NCBI GenBank assembly: GCA_017460745.1
Contig: JAFUAL010000026.1
Coordinates: forward strand, 1 to 50,491
Length of the DNA stretch: 50,491 nucleotides
Origin: Bacilli bacterium
Lineage (GTDB): Bacteria; Bacillota_I; Bacilli_A; RF39; UBA660
Direction of reading: 5' to 3'
The notes under the pieces were generated by a model, which saw only the letters and a list, made by a program, of their open reading frames with translations, was not told where the DNA came from and made no database searches. Shown piece after piece: positions 27,754 through 36,203 of this stretch. The translations under genes were made by a program, and so were the position numbers. Within the stretch, counting starts at the first letter, position 1, and every line of letters starts with the position of its first letter.

Positions 27754-27836
27754 ATTACAATAATCATAACGATTAAAAGTAGTAAAATGAGAGAGATGAG
27801 GCGTAGAATGCAAATATTGTATTCACGTTTTTTCAT
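27738..27836 (-). CDS. Small hydrophobic peptide, candidate type I toxin (copy C)
   Basis: A 32-residue frame with ATG at 27836, preceded by GGGAGG nine bases upstream. It starts MKKREYNICILRLISLI, continues as one hydrophobic membrane span and ends with IKKDI. Lys-rich ends around a single helix are typical of type I toxins. It has its own promoter (27902-27931), a leader of about 58 bases and a convergent antisense RNA. The mRNA 5' arm (27869-27882) can pair with a 3' arm (27689-27702) over 14 bp with one G-U pair. The peptide family is not recognised. A non-toxic small membrane protein is the alternative. Confidence 0.65.
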   Translation of the reverse strand: MKKREYNICILRLISLILLLLIVMIIVIKKDI

Positions 27837-27901
27837 TTCTTCAAACCTCCCTTCTTTTAAAGATGGAAGGTAGACATCCAACAACTGATGCTTCCACGAC
27901 A

Positions 27902-27931
27902 ATTATATCACGCGAAACCAAAATCTTGCAA
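27902..27931 (-). promoter_or_regulatory. Promoter of the copy C toxin mRNA
   Basis: TTGCAA (27931-27926), 18-base spacer ending TGA, TATAAT (27907-27902), an extended -10 promoter. Confidence 0.6.
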
Positions 27932-28007
27932 TACATTTCTGATACTTTTATAAACTTAATGCAATAATCAAATATTACTTAGATTATTTCAATTATATAT
28001 ATTGAAA

Positions 28008-28463
28008 CTATCTTTCTAAAAACAACTTTCTAGTAATAAAATTAAATATCATTACAACTATAGTGGCTACTATTTTAACTATTAAATAATTAATATGCAA
28101 AGTATATTCACCAAAATACATTATAAGTTCAGTTAATATTAAACCAACAATACTAAATATTATAAATATTATAAAGTTTCTTTTACTATTTTTTTCTTTA
28201 TTAACATCAAAGACATATTTTATACTCAACAAATAATTAACTATGACTGAAACAGTAAATGCCAAAAATGCACTAAGTAAAGTATTTAGATTAATTAATT
28301 CTTTACATAAAATTAAAATTAAATAATCAACTATAAAAGCAAACCCACCAACAAGTGTAAATTTAAATATTTGTAATATTAATTTTTCTTGTTTTTTATT
28401 AAATTTTATAGGAAACTTATTTATAATTTTTTCTAATAAATTAATTATTTTATCATTTTTCAT
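28008..28463 (-). CDS. GtrA family membrane protein
   Basis: A 151-residue protein with four hydrophobic segments and the GtrA pattern: FTLVGGFAFIVDYLIL at the first segment (near 32), VNYLLSIKYVF near 70 and a terminal FNFITRKLFL. GtrA-type proteins are thought to move or position undecaprenyl-phosphate sugars for membrane transferases. The gene overlaps the 3' end of the adjacent polyprenol GT2 by 11 bases, the classical gtrA-gtrB arrangement. No clear terminator follows. Confidence 0.83.
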   Translation of the reverse strand: MKNDKIINLLEKIINKFPIKFNKKQEKLILQIFKFTLVGGFAFIVDYLILILCKELINLNTLLSAFLAFTVSVIVNYLLSIKYVFDVNKEKNSKRNFIIFIIFSIVGLILTELIMYFGEYTLHINYLIVKIVATIVVMIFNFITRKLFLER

Positions 28464-29391
28464 TACTATTTTTCCTTACATTTATTAAATATAGTTCAAA
28501 TAATTGTCTATGTTTTCTTACAACAACTTCTAGTATTACACCACAGATAAGCATAAGCATTGCAATCATTAACATAAAACCTGAAAATATTAAAGTTGGA
28601 AATCTAGGTACTAATTTGGTTTTAAAATATTCAATAAAGACTGGTATTCCAAATATTAAAGAAATAATTAAAAATACTAAACTAATAATTCCAAAGAAAA
28701 TTAAAGGTTTATATTCTTTAAATAATCTCATGATAGTTTTTAATACTTTAAATCCATCTTTAAAAGTATTAAGTTTTGAAACACTTCCGTTTGGTCGATC
28801 ACGATATTCTACTGGTATTTCTTTAAGCAAAAAATTCTTATCTAATGCATGAATTGTCATTTCTGTTTCTATTTCAAATCCCTGTGATAAAACCGGAAAA
28901 GTTTTAACAAAATTATAACTAAATGCTCTATAGCCTGTCATAATATCATGTACCTTACTCTTAAACAAAAAATTAATTAAAAATCTTACTAGTACATTTC
29001 CAAAATTATGAAATCTTCTTTTATTTTCTTTAAAATATGTTCCTGATAATCTATCTCCAATTACCATATCGGATTCGCCGTCAAGAATATAATCACACAT
29101 TTCTTTGGCAGTATTTGATGGATAAGTATCATCACCATCTATCATTAAATAACAATCTGCATCAATTTCTCTAAACATTGAACGTATTACATTTCCTTTT
29201 CCTTGATTATATTCATATCTAACAATGGCCCCAGCCTTTTTAGCTAACTTATCTGTTTTATCAGTTGAATTATTATCATAGACGTAAATATCTGCATCAG
29301 GTAATGCTTTTTTATAATCTTTTACTACTTTTTCAATTGTTTTAGCCTCATTAAAACAAGGAATTAAAACTGCTATTTTCTTGTTTTTCAA
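28453..29391 (-). CDS. Polyprenol-phosphate GT2 with C-terminal membrane anchor (GtrB-like)
   Basis: 312 residues: a GT-A domain (1 to about 225) with VLIPCFNEAKTI, NNSTDKTD (near 40), MIDGDDTYPS (near 82; DxD), DIMTGYRAF (near 150) and QGFEIETEM (near 170), then two hydrophobic segments (about 232-255 and 265-290). This is the DPM/GtrB layout for charging undecaprenyl phosphate with a sugar. It forms a coupled pair with the GtrA gene. The start is TTG 29391 with AGGTG upstream, since no ATG fits the conserved N-terminus. The promoter is at 29458-29486. Confidence 0.83.
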   Translation of the reverse strand: MKNKKIAVLIPCFNEAKTIEKVVKDYKKALPDADIYVYDNNSTDKTDKLAKKAGAIVRYEYNQGKGNVIRSMFREIDADCYLMIDGDDTYPSNTAKEMCDYILDGESDMVIGDRLSGTYFKENKRRFHNFGNVLVRFLINFLFKSKVHDIMTGYRAFSYNFVKTFPVLSQGFEIETEMTIHALDKNFLLKEIPVEYRDRPNGSVSKLNTFKDGFKVLKTIMRLFKEYKPLIFFGIISLVFLIISLIFGIPVFIEYFKTKLVPRFPTLIFSGFMLMIAMLMLICGVILEVVVRKHRQLFELYLINVRKNSNEK

Positions 29392-29457
29392 ATTACACCT
29401 TTTTTTACTAAACTAATTGTTAAATCATCTCTATTAATAAGTTTAAACCCTAATTAC

Positions 29458-29486
29458 ATACTATCACAACGATATAAATTAGTCAA
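29458..29486 (-). promoter_or_regulatory. Promoter of the GtrB-GtrA pair
   Basis: TTGACT (29486-29481), 17-base spacer ending TGA, TAGTAT (29463-29458). Confidence 0.5.
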
Positions 29487-29498
29487 ACGAGTATACAA

Positions 29499-29524
29499 AA
29501 ACTAGTAAATAAATTTACTAGTTT
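29499..29524 (-). terminator. Terminator of the rml operon
   Basis: A perfect 11 bp stem, AAACTAGTAAA and TTTACTAGTTT, with a 4-base loop. It lies directly after rmlB and is flanked by A or T runs on both sides, so it could act in both directions. Confidence 0.75.
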
Positions 29525-29530
29525 AAAAAA

Positions 29531-30535
29531 TTATTCTTTATAAGCATTTTTATATTCACCAGATAAAATATTATCTATCCAATCTTGGTGGCTTAAATAC
29601 CAATCAACTGTTTCTTTAATACCATCTTCAAAGTTATGAGTAAGAGTCCAACCAAGTTCTTTTTCAACCTTAGTTGAATCAATTGCATAACGAAGATCAT
29701 GTCCTGGTCTATCAGTTACATAAGTAATTAAACTTTCTGGTTTATTCATTTGTTTTAGGATAGTTTTAACAACTTCTAGATTAGTTCTTTCAGAGTGTCC
29801 TCCTAAATTGTATACTTCTCCGTCTCTTCCATTTCGAACAATTAAATCTACTCCAATATTATGATCAACTACATGAATCCAATCACGTACGTTTTCTCCT
29901 TTTCCATAAACTGGAATTGGTTCATCTTTTAAAGCCTTGCTAATTACAACTGGTATTAATTTTTCAGGGAATTGATATGCACCATAGTTATTTGAACATC
30001 TTGAAATAGTAACTGGTAAACCATATGTTCTATGATATGCCATTACAAATAAATCAGCACTGGCTTTACTTGACGAATAAGGACTAGATGTATGAAGTGG
30101 TGTTGTTTCAACAAATTTTAAATCTGGTCTATCAAGAGGCAAGTCTCCATATACTTCATCAGTTGATACTTGATGGTATCTTTTTATTCCATGTTTTCTA
30201 CATGCATCCATTAATGTTAAAGTTCCTTTAATATTTGTATCAGCAAATACTCCAGGATTTTTTATAGAGTTATCAACATGGGACTCAGCTGCAAAATTAA
30301 TTACATAATCAAAATTTTCCGTCTCAAATAACTTATCAACAAATTCTCTATCTGTAATATCTCCGTAAACAAATTTATAGTTCTCGAATGTTTCTAACTC
30401 TTTAATATTATTATAATTTCCTGCATATGTTAAAGCATCTAAACAAACAAATGTATCCTCAGGATATTTTTTTACAACATAATGTAAATAATTACTTCCT
30501 ATAAAACCTGCTCCACCTGTTATTAAAAATCTCAT
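29531..30535 (-). CDS. rmlB: dTDP-glucose 4,6-dehydratase
   Basis: A 334-residue SDR enzyme with GGAGFIGSNY (near 7), NFAAESHVDNSI (near 81), the catalytic TDEVYGD (near 123), YSSSKASAD (near 151, YxxxK) and the substrate motif NNYGAYQFPEKLIP (near 181). It converts dTDP-glucose to dTDP-4-keto-6-deoxyglucose, the second step of dTDP-L-rhamnose synthesis. The ATG overlaps the rmlC-rmlD stop (ATGA). It is the last gene of the operon rmlA, rmlCD, rmlB and is followed by a strong hairpin. Confidence 0.95.
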   Translation of the reverse strand: MRFLITGGAGFIGSNYLHYVVKKYPEDTFVCLDALTYAGNYNNIKELETFENYKFVYGDITDREFVDKLFETENFDYVINFAAESHVDNSIKNPGVFADTNIKGTLTLMDACRKHGIKRYHQVSTDEVYGDLPLDRPDLKFVETTPLHTSSPYSSSKASADLFVMAYHRTYGLPVTISRCSNNYGAYQFPEKLIPVVISKALKDEPIPVYGKGENVRDWIHVVDHNIGVDLIVRNGRDGEVYNLGGHSERTNLEVVKTILKQMNKPESLITYVTDRPGHDLRYAIDSTKVEKELGWTLTHNFEDGIKETVDWYLSHQDWIDNILSGEYKNAYKE

Positions 30536-31983
30536 CTTAATTTACCTTCTTTCTCATTTAATTCTTTTATATATCTATTGGTAGCATCTTCCCAACTTGG
30601 AAGTCTATCGAAACCATTTGCTTCTAACTTATCTTTAGAAAGTTTAGAATTTCTTGGTCTATATGCTTGAGTAGTTTTTGTTATATCTAAATATTCTTCT
30701 GTTGTAACTGGGTTGATAATTGTTTTTTTATTATTGCTTTTCATAATGTATTCAGCAAACTCAGCCCAAGAACAAAATCCTTCATTATTAACATTATAAG
30801 TTCCATACTTTTCAGTTTCAGCCATTTCCACTAGTAAACGAGCTAAATCAACTGTATACGTTGGACTTCCTACTTGATCGTTTACAACATTTAAACTATC
30901 GTGTGTAAGAGATAATTTAAGCATTGTTTTAATAAAATTGTTCCCGTTTATTCCAAATACCCAAGAAATTCTTGTAATAAAATGCTTTGGATTACGTCTT
31001 ACTTCATCTTCTCCTAAACACTTCGTTTCTCCATAGTAACTTTTAGGATTTGGCTTATCATCTTCTGTATACAATCCATCTTTAGTACCATCAAAAACAT
31101 AGTCTGTTGACATATACACAACTTTTGCTCCAACTTTTAAAGAAGCATCAACTATATTTTTTGTACCTGTAACATTTACATCATACACTTTATCTTTTAA
31201 TGACTCATCTTCTGCTTTATCAACAGCTGTCCAAGCAGCGCAGTGAAATATAACATCTGGTTTATAAGTTTCTATTACTTTATCTACTTGTTCTTTACTT
31301 GTTATATCCATTTCTTCTCGATCAAGAGCAAGAACGTTGTATTCACCTCTGTTGTTAAGTTCTCGTTTAATATCATATCCTAGTTGTCCCCTGTAACCCG
31401 TAATTAAATATCTATGAGCACGTCTTGAAAAATCAACATTTGTATCTTTAAGTTTAGTTCTATCCCTATCTTTATCGGATAATATTGGTTCTTTAATATC
31501 ATACTCTTTAATTATTTCATCCCAGTTTATACCAACCTCGGGATCATTCCAAAGAATACCATCTTCAAGCCTTGGTTTGTACTCATTATCAACATAATAT
31601 TCAAATAAAGTATCATCCTCAAGAGAAACAAATCCATGAGCAAATCCACGAGGTACATATAACATTCTTCCATTTTCGGGTGTAAGTAGAAAACTTTCCC
31701 ATTTCTTGTAGCTATCAGAGTCACGTCTTAAATCCACAACCACATCAAGTACAGCTCCACGATGACATCTTACTACTTTTGCTTGACAATATGGATTTCT
31801 TTGAAAATGAAGTCCCCTTACAATTCCTTTGCCACTTAAAGAATTACTAACTTGAAAAATTCTATTAAATCCTAAATCTTTTAAGTCAGCCTCAATAATA
31901 GATTCAAAATACCCTCTTGCATCTCCAAATCTTTTAGGTTCAAGTATATAACAATCCTGTAAAGTTGTTTTAATTGTTTCCAT
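30532..31983 (-). CDS. rmlCD: Fused dTDP-4-dehydrorhamnose 3,5-epimerase and reductase
   Basis: A single 483-residue frame joins two enzymes. Residues 1 to about 170 are RmlC: RFGDARGYF (near 18), RGLHFQRNP with the catalytic His (near 57), and FAHGFVSLED (near 114). From about 190 is RmlD: ITGYRGQLGYDI (near 193), CAAWTAVDKAED (near 247), MSTDYVFDG (near 284) and YYGETKCLGE (YxxxK, near 308). Together they carry out the last two steps to dTDP-L-rhamnose. The linker shows no stop or frame change, so this is a true fusion. Similar fusions are known in some Firmicutes and Actinobacteria. Confidence 0.93.
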   Translation of the reverse strand: METIKTTLQDCYILEPKRFGDARGYFESIIEADLKDLGFNRIFQVSNSLSGKGIVRGLHFQRNPYCQAKVVRCHRGAVLDVVVDLRRDSDSYKKWESFLLTPENGRMLYVPRGFAHGFVSLEDDTLFEYYVDNEYKPRLEDGILWNDPEVGINWDEIIKEYDIKEPILSDKDRDRTKLKDTNVDFSRRAHRYLITGYRGQLGYDIKRELNNRGEYNVLALDREEMDITSKEQVDKVIETYKPDVIFHCAAWTAVDKAEDESLKDKVYDVNVTGTKNIVDASLKVGAKVVYMSTDYVFDGTKDGLYTEDDKPNPKSYYGETKCLGEDEVRRNPKHFITRISWVFGINGNNFIKTMLKLSLTHDSLNVVNDQVGSPTYTVDLARLLVEMAETEKYGTYNVNNEGFCSWAEFAEYIMKSNNKKTIINPVTTEEYLDITKTTQAYRPRNSKLSKDKLEANGFDRLPSWEDATNRYIKELNEKEGKLR

Positions 31984-31999
31984 TAATAATTATCTCCTT

Positions 32000-32884
32000 T
32001 TAGTTTTCACTTTCCTTGGTTACAATATCTATTAAGTATTTTCCATAGGAGTTTTTCTTCATTAATTCGCCAGCACTTTCTAAGTCTTTTAAAGATAACC
32101 AACCTTGTTCATAAGCAATAGCCTCTGGGCAAGCAATTACCTTTCCATTATTTCCTTCAACCAGTTTTATCATATTATTGGCTTCCATCATACTATCAAA
32201 TGTTCCAGTATCAAACCAAGTAAATCCTTCACCTAAAAGTTCCGCTTTTAAAAGACCTTCTTGTAAATATAAATCATTAAGTGTTGTAATTTCAAGTTCC
32301 CCACGAAGAGATGGTTTAACACGTTTTGCCATATCTGAAACACCTTTTGGATAAAAATACAATCCTGTGATTGCATAATCACTTTTTGGTTTTAATGGTT
32401 TTTCTTCAACACTTAAAACATTATTATTTTTATCAAGTTCCATAATACCAAATCTTTCTGGATCTCTTACTTGATATCCAAAAATGCTTGCCTTACCATT
32501 TTCGGCATTAACCCTCGCATCTTCTAGTAAAGATTCAAAATCATTACCAAAATAAATATTATCCCCTAAAACCATAGCACATGCATCATCTCCAATAAAC
32601 TCTTCACCTAAAAGAAAGGCTTGAGCAAGTCCATCAGGGGATGGTTGAACAACATAACTAATATTTATTCCAAGTCTACTTCCGTCTCCAAGTAATTTTT
32701 TAAAATCATTTTGATCTTCTTGAGTTGTAATAACCAAAATATCACGAATACCTGCTTGCATTAAAACAGACAATGGATAATAAATCATAGGTTTATCATA
32801 AATTGGCATTAATTGTTTACTAATTGCCATTGTGATAGGATAAAGCCTTGTTCCACTACCTCCAGCTAAAATAATTCCTTTCAT
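32000..32884 (-). CDS. rmlA: Glucose-1-phosphate thymidylyltransferase
   Basis: A 294-residue nucleotidyltransferase with the signature GIILAGGSGTRLYPIT (residues 3-18), KQLMPIYDKPMIYYPL, PDGLAQAFLLGEEFI (near 86), the metal-site LGDNIYFG (near 108) and GFTWFDTGTFDSMMEA (near 218). It makes dTDP-glucose. It is the first gene of the rhamnose operon, preceded by AGGAGG and by a near-consensus promoter at 32937-32966. Confidence 0.95.
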   Translation of the reverse strand: MKGIILAGGSGTRLYPITMAISKQLMPIYDKPMIYYPLSVLMQAGIRDILVITTQEDQNDFKKLLGDGSRLGINISYVVQPSPDGLAQAFLLGEEFIGDDACAMVLGDNIYFGNDFESLLEDARVNAENGKASIFGYQVRDPERFGIMELDKNNNVLSVEEKPLKPKSDYAITGLYFYPKGVSDMAKRVKPSLRGELEITTLNDLYLQEGLLKAELLGEGFTWFDTGTFDSMMEANNMIKLVEGNNGKVIACPEAIAYEQGWLSLKDLESAGELMKKNSYGKYLIDIVTKESEN

Positions 32885-32936
32885 AATTACCTCCTAAAAA
32901 GAATATTTAAATACATAATATCCTGTATCTAATACA

Positions 32937-32966
32937 AGTATATCTAAAAAACCTTCAAAGTGTCAA
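32937..32966 (-). promoter_or_regulatory. Promoter of the rmlA-rmlCD-rmlB operon
   Basis: TTGACA (32966-32961), 18-base spacer, TATACT (32942-32937). It is among the strongest consensus promoters in the window. Confidence 0.75.
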
Positions 32967-33005
32967 GTAGACTTATATTTATTTACATTATTTATAAATT
33001 TAAAA

Positions 33006-33028
33006 AAAGTGCAAAAACTCTACACTTT
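33006..33028 (-). terminator. Terminator of the DUF1972 glycosyltransferase operon
   Basis: AAAGTG and CACTTT arms with an 11-base loop, followed by a T run on the minus strand. It overlaps the stop region of the DUF1972 gene. Confidence 0.6.
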
Positions 33029-34188
33029 TACTTTAACATTTCTGAAAATAACTTTTTATAGTTAGAAGCAACCTTGTCCCAAGTATAACAATCTTCGATT
33101 CTTTTTTTAGCCTTATTTCCATACTCGCTTATTTCTTTCTCATTGAAACAATTTACTTTTTCTAAAAGTTCTTTTAAATTACCATCCTCTTTATTAAAAT
33201 ACAAACATGAATCACTTCCAACTTCTTTATTATAAACGACATCATATAAAATATTAACATCAGTTATACTTAAAGCCTCAAGTAAAGATGGATTGGTTCC
33301 ACCTGCTGAATGACCATGTATATATGCAAAAGCATATTTTCTAATCTGTCTTAATACATTATCATCATATAAACTACCAACAAACTTAATACGTGAATCA
33401 CTTAAAAAATTTGTTTCCTTAACTAATTTTTCATAAAAAGCATTATGTTCTACATTTGATATAAATACCAAATCCTTATTAATATTTGTTTTCATAAATT
33501 CTTTGATAATTAATTCAATATTATTTTCAGGAACAAACCTACCAACAAATAAAAAATATTTATTTTTTTTGATATCATATTTTTTTAAATATTCTTGAAT
33601 TTTACCATCATCACTTACATCTTTTAAATAAGCACCATAGGCAATAAAAGACGTTGCAACTTTATATTTTTTATATTTATCCTTAACATAATCTTCTATT
33701 GCTTGGGAATCACATACAACGTGACGAGATGACTTAATCATTGTTCGTTCACTTAATTTAAAATACTGTTTTATTAAATAGTTCCATTTTTCACGTTTCC
33801 ATTCAAGTCCATCTGGATTAATCATTATCTTAATTCCGAGACGTTCAAGTCTTTTATGAATTAAGCTAAACATTGGTCCTATACGGCATCCTAAAACATA
33901 CATGATAACATTTTCAAGTTTCTTATCGCGAACAAGCTTTTCGTAGTATAAAACGGCCTTATAAGCAAATATCATCATGGTAATACTTCCCATTTTATTT
34001 ACGTAAATTGGAGTACATACAGCATTACCTTCAATGTGTTCTTTATCATTTTTAGAATGGCTTAGTTCTGGTATATAAAATTTTGTATCTTTATCATGAT
34101 AATTATCTATTAAATTAGTAACAAACGTCTCCCATCCTCCGTACTCTGATCTGTATCCACGAGAACCAATAATTATAATGTTTTTCAT
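33028..34188 (-). CDS. DUF1972 GT4 rhamnosyltransferase (Cps2T/RgpA/GacB-like)
   Basis: A 386-residue GT-B enzyme starting MKNIIIIGSRGYRSEYGGWETF, the DUF1972 signature. It has INPDGLEWKREKWN (near 122), FVGRFVPENN (near 214), AYIHGHSAGGTNPSLLEAL (near 291-309) and a closing YTWDKVASNYKKLF. Members such as Cps2T and GacB transfer L-rhamnose onto lipid-linked GlcNAc to start a chain. The rml operon next door supports rhamnose as donor. The ATG follows AAGGA and overlaps the preceding GT2 by four bases. Confidence 0.83.
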   Translation of the reverse strand: MKNIIIIGSRGYRSEYGGWETFVTNLIDNYHDKDTKFYIPELSHSKNDKEHIEGNAVCTPIYVNKMGSITMMIFAYKAVLYYEKLVRDKKLENVIMYVLGCRIGPMFSLIHKRLERLGIKIMINPDGLEWKREKWNYLIKQYFKLSERTMIKSSRHVVCDSQAIEDYVKDKYKKYKVATSFIAYGAYLKDVSDDGKIQEYLKKYDIKKNKYFLFVGRFVPENNIELIIKEFMKTNINKDLVFISNVEHNAFYEKLVKETNFLSDSRIKFVGSLYDDNVLRQIRKYAFAYIHGHSAGGTNPSLLEALSITDVNILYDVVYNKEVGSDSCLYFNKEDGNLKELLEKVNCFNEKEISEYGNKAKKRIEDCYTWDKVASNYKKLFSEMLK

Positions 34189-35048
34189 ACATCCTTCTTT
34201 CCAATATTTAAAACTTTTAAATATATATAAGATATTCCATAACTAATATAATAAGAAATTTTTAAAAGCAATAAACCAAACAAGTTTAATTTATTATACT
34301 CTTTTTCATAATACCTTTGACTAGTTTTCAATATCTTATATTTCTTTAAAGAATTAAAACTCTTATTTACACTTACTGATAAATTATGTTTAACCAAAAC
34401 ACTTGTATCTATATAACTTTTATAGGAATGTTTTTTTAATTTGCTTCCTAAAATATTTTCTTCATAATATAAGAATGTCGCATCATCAAAATATCCTATT
34501 TCTTTAAACTTATCAAGTTTAATCATAAAAAAGCATCCATGAACTGCTTCAACCTGAACTAATTCTTTATTATAATATTCATCTTTATAACTTAATAATT
34601 TACTTGCATATTTATGAAAATAATTTATATTAGATAAAAAATCTTCTCTAAACCTTGGTAACTTCCATCCGCGTGAAAGCACTCCATGTTCATCTATAAT
34701 TGGAGCAACTAAAGTTACATCAGGACTTTCTAAATCTTCTTTTAATTTTATTATAGTATCCTCATCAACCATTACATCAGGGTTACTTATTATAACATTA
34801 TTAATATCCTTAGCCTCTAAATATTTAAGTCCATAGTTATTACCATATGCATATCCTTTATTTTCATTAGTTTCAATTACTTTAATTTTATCTGTTTCAA
34901 GTTTTTTTAATTTATTAAAAGAATCATCCGAGCTATGGTTATCAACAACTAAAATCATATCTAACACTTTATAATCTTTTATTCTATTTAACATTTCAAA
35001 TGTTGTATTATAATCATTGTAATTTAAAATAATAATAGCAGTTTTCAT
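34185..35048 (-). CDS. GT2 glycosyltransferase (rhamnosyltransferase-like)
   Basis: A 287-residue GT-A protein with IILNYNDYNTTFEML (near 5), VVDNHSSDDS (near 34), NEGNKGYAYGNNYGL-type spacing (ENKGYAYGNN near 63), ISNPDVMVDEDTI (near 87) and YYEENILGSKL (near 193). These fit the family that adds rhamnose to growing wall polysaccharides (RgpB/GacC or WbbL-like). A C-terminal hydrophobic stretch (about 253-275) may anchor it. It overlaps both neighbours by four bases, showing a tightly coupled three-gene operon. Confidence 0.75.
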   Translation of the reverse strand: MKTAIIILNYNDYNTTFEMLNRIKDYKVLDMILVVDNHSSDDSFNKLKKLETDKIKVIETNENKGYAYGNNYGLKYLEAKDINNVIISNPDVMVDEDTIIKLKEDLESPDVTLVAPIIDEHGVLSRGWKLPRFREDFLSNINYFHKYASKLLSYKDEYYNKELVQVEAVHGCFFMIKLDKFKEIGYFDDATFLYYEENILGSKLKKHSYKSYIDTSVLVKHNLSVSVNKSFNSLKKYKILKTSQRYYEKEYNKLNLFGLLLLKISYYISYGISYIYLKVLNIGKKDV

Positions 35049-36142
35049 TCAAATACCTCGAGTATCTTATATTGAGTTTTTAACGTATCATAAAGAATTG
35101 CTGTTTTTCGTCCTTCTTTTTTTATTTTTTCTTTCTCTTTCGTATCCATTTCATAATACATTTCAACTTTAGAACTTAATTCCTTATAATCTTCTTTAGA
35201 AAAAGTTAAGCCATTTATTCCATCTTGCATATAATCACTTGGACCATAACCATTAGTTGCAATAGTAAATGTCTCCGTACTCATAGCTTCAAGTCCAACT
35301 AGACCTAAACTATCACTTTTTCTACTTGTTGGAAAAATAAATAAATCTAAACTATTATAAATATTTACTAACTCATCTTGAGAAAACATTTTTCGTCTTT
35401 CAATATATTTTTCTACTTCAAGTTCTTTTATAATATCATTCATTAAGTATTCTTCATCACCTATTCCAACCATTAAAAATCTTAAATTATATTTAGTAAT
35501 TAACTCCATTTTTTCTAGTTCTTTAATCATATAAATAAAAGTATCCCACCCCTTATCTTTTTCGATTCTCGAGATAAAACCAATATAATTATAATTAGAA
35601 TTTAAATGACTATTCTTTTTAGCAACAGCAGTATCTTTATTAATGAATAAACTTGTATTAACACCGCCTGATGGATAAACAAATATTTTATCCTTTAAGA
35701 TACCATAATTATCAATCAAAACTTTTTTAAAATAATTAGAAGGTACTACTACTTTATCAGCATACTGTAAATATTTTCTACTTCTTTTAATATTAGGAAA
35801 ATCCTTTTCAGTGTCTGCAACTACATCATTTCCATGACAATTTAATATCAACTTAGTACCTGGTTTAATTTTCTTTACAATAACAGCTCCTAAACTTGAA
35901 TGTGAAACAAAATGAACATATAAATAATCATAATTACCAAATAATCCTCTAAATATAACTTTTAAATGAAAAATAATATAACCAATTAACTTTAAAACAA
36001 AGTTAGTTTGCTTAGTCATAACCACTTTTTTTACTATAAATTTATTTTCTTTTAAAAGATTTTCTACATTTTGAACAAATACCCCATAATGTTTAAATTT
36101 CTCACTTGGATACATATTTGATATTAATAATATTTTTTTCAT
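35045..36142 (-). CDS. GT4 glycosyltransferase
   Basis: A 365-residue GT-B protein starting MKKILLISNMYPSEKFKHYGVFV, with NCHGNDVVADTE (near 105), FISRIEKDKGWDTFI (near 187) and the donor-binding SDSLGLVGLEAMSTET (near 278-293). It is cytoplasmic with a hydrophobic patch near residue 55. The ATG at 36142 is chosen because GAGGT is five bases upstream and a TATACT box lies just before. The frame could extend to a TTG at 36157. It is the first gene of the operon that ends with the DUF1972 enzyme. The sugar is unknown. Confidence 0.8.
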   Translation of the reverse strand: MKKILLISNMYPSEKFKHYGVFVQNVENLLKENKFIVKKVVMTKQTNFVLKLIGYIIFHLKVIFRGLFGNYDYLYVHFVSHSSLGAVIVKKIKPGTKLILNCHGNDVVADTEKDFPNIKRSRKYLQYADKVVVPSNYFKKVLIDNYGILKDKIFVYPSGGVNTSLFINKDTAVAKKNSHLNSNYNYIGFISRIEKDKGWDTFIYMIKELEKMELITKYNLRFLMVGIGDEEYLMNDIIKELEVEKYIERRKMFSQDELVNIYNSLDLFIFPTSRKSDSLGLVGLEAMSTETFTIATNGYGPSDYMQDGINGLTFSKEDYKELSSKVEMYYEMDTKEKEKIKKEGRKTAILYDTLKTQYKILEVFE

Positions 36143-36157
36143 ATTTACCTCAAACAA

Positions 36158-36166
36158 AGTATATCA
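36158..36166 (-). promoter_or_regulatory. Extended -10 promoter of the GT4-GT2-DUF1972 operon
   Basis: TGATATACT at 36166-36158. The leader is only about ten bases, so the ribosome site lies almost at the 5' end. Confidence 0.5.
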
Positions 36167-36176
36167 TAAATAAAAA

Positions 36177-36203
36177 AAAGTTTAAACTATTTGTCTAAAC
36201 TTT
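36177..36203 (-). terminator. Terminator of the polysaccharide deacetylase gene
   Basis: AAAGTTTA and TAAACTTT arms followed by a run of nine Ts on the minus strand. It overlaps the stop codon. Confidence 0.6.

Noticed and set aside
27966..28007. TTTCAAT/ATTGAAA hairpin after the GtrA gene as a terminator
   Set aside because: The stem is AT-only and not followed by a T-run on the minus strand.
31527..31724. Alternative 65-codon minus-strand frame inside rmlC
   Set aside because: It is an out-of-frame shadow of the conserved RmlC coding sequence.
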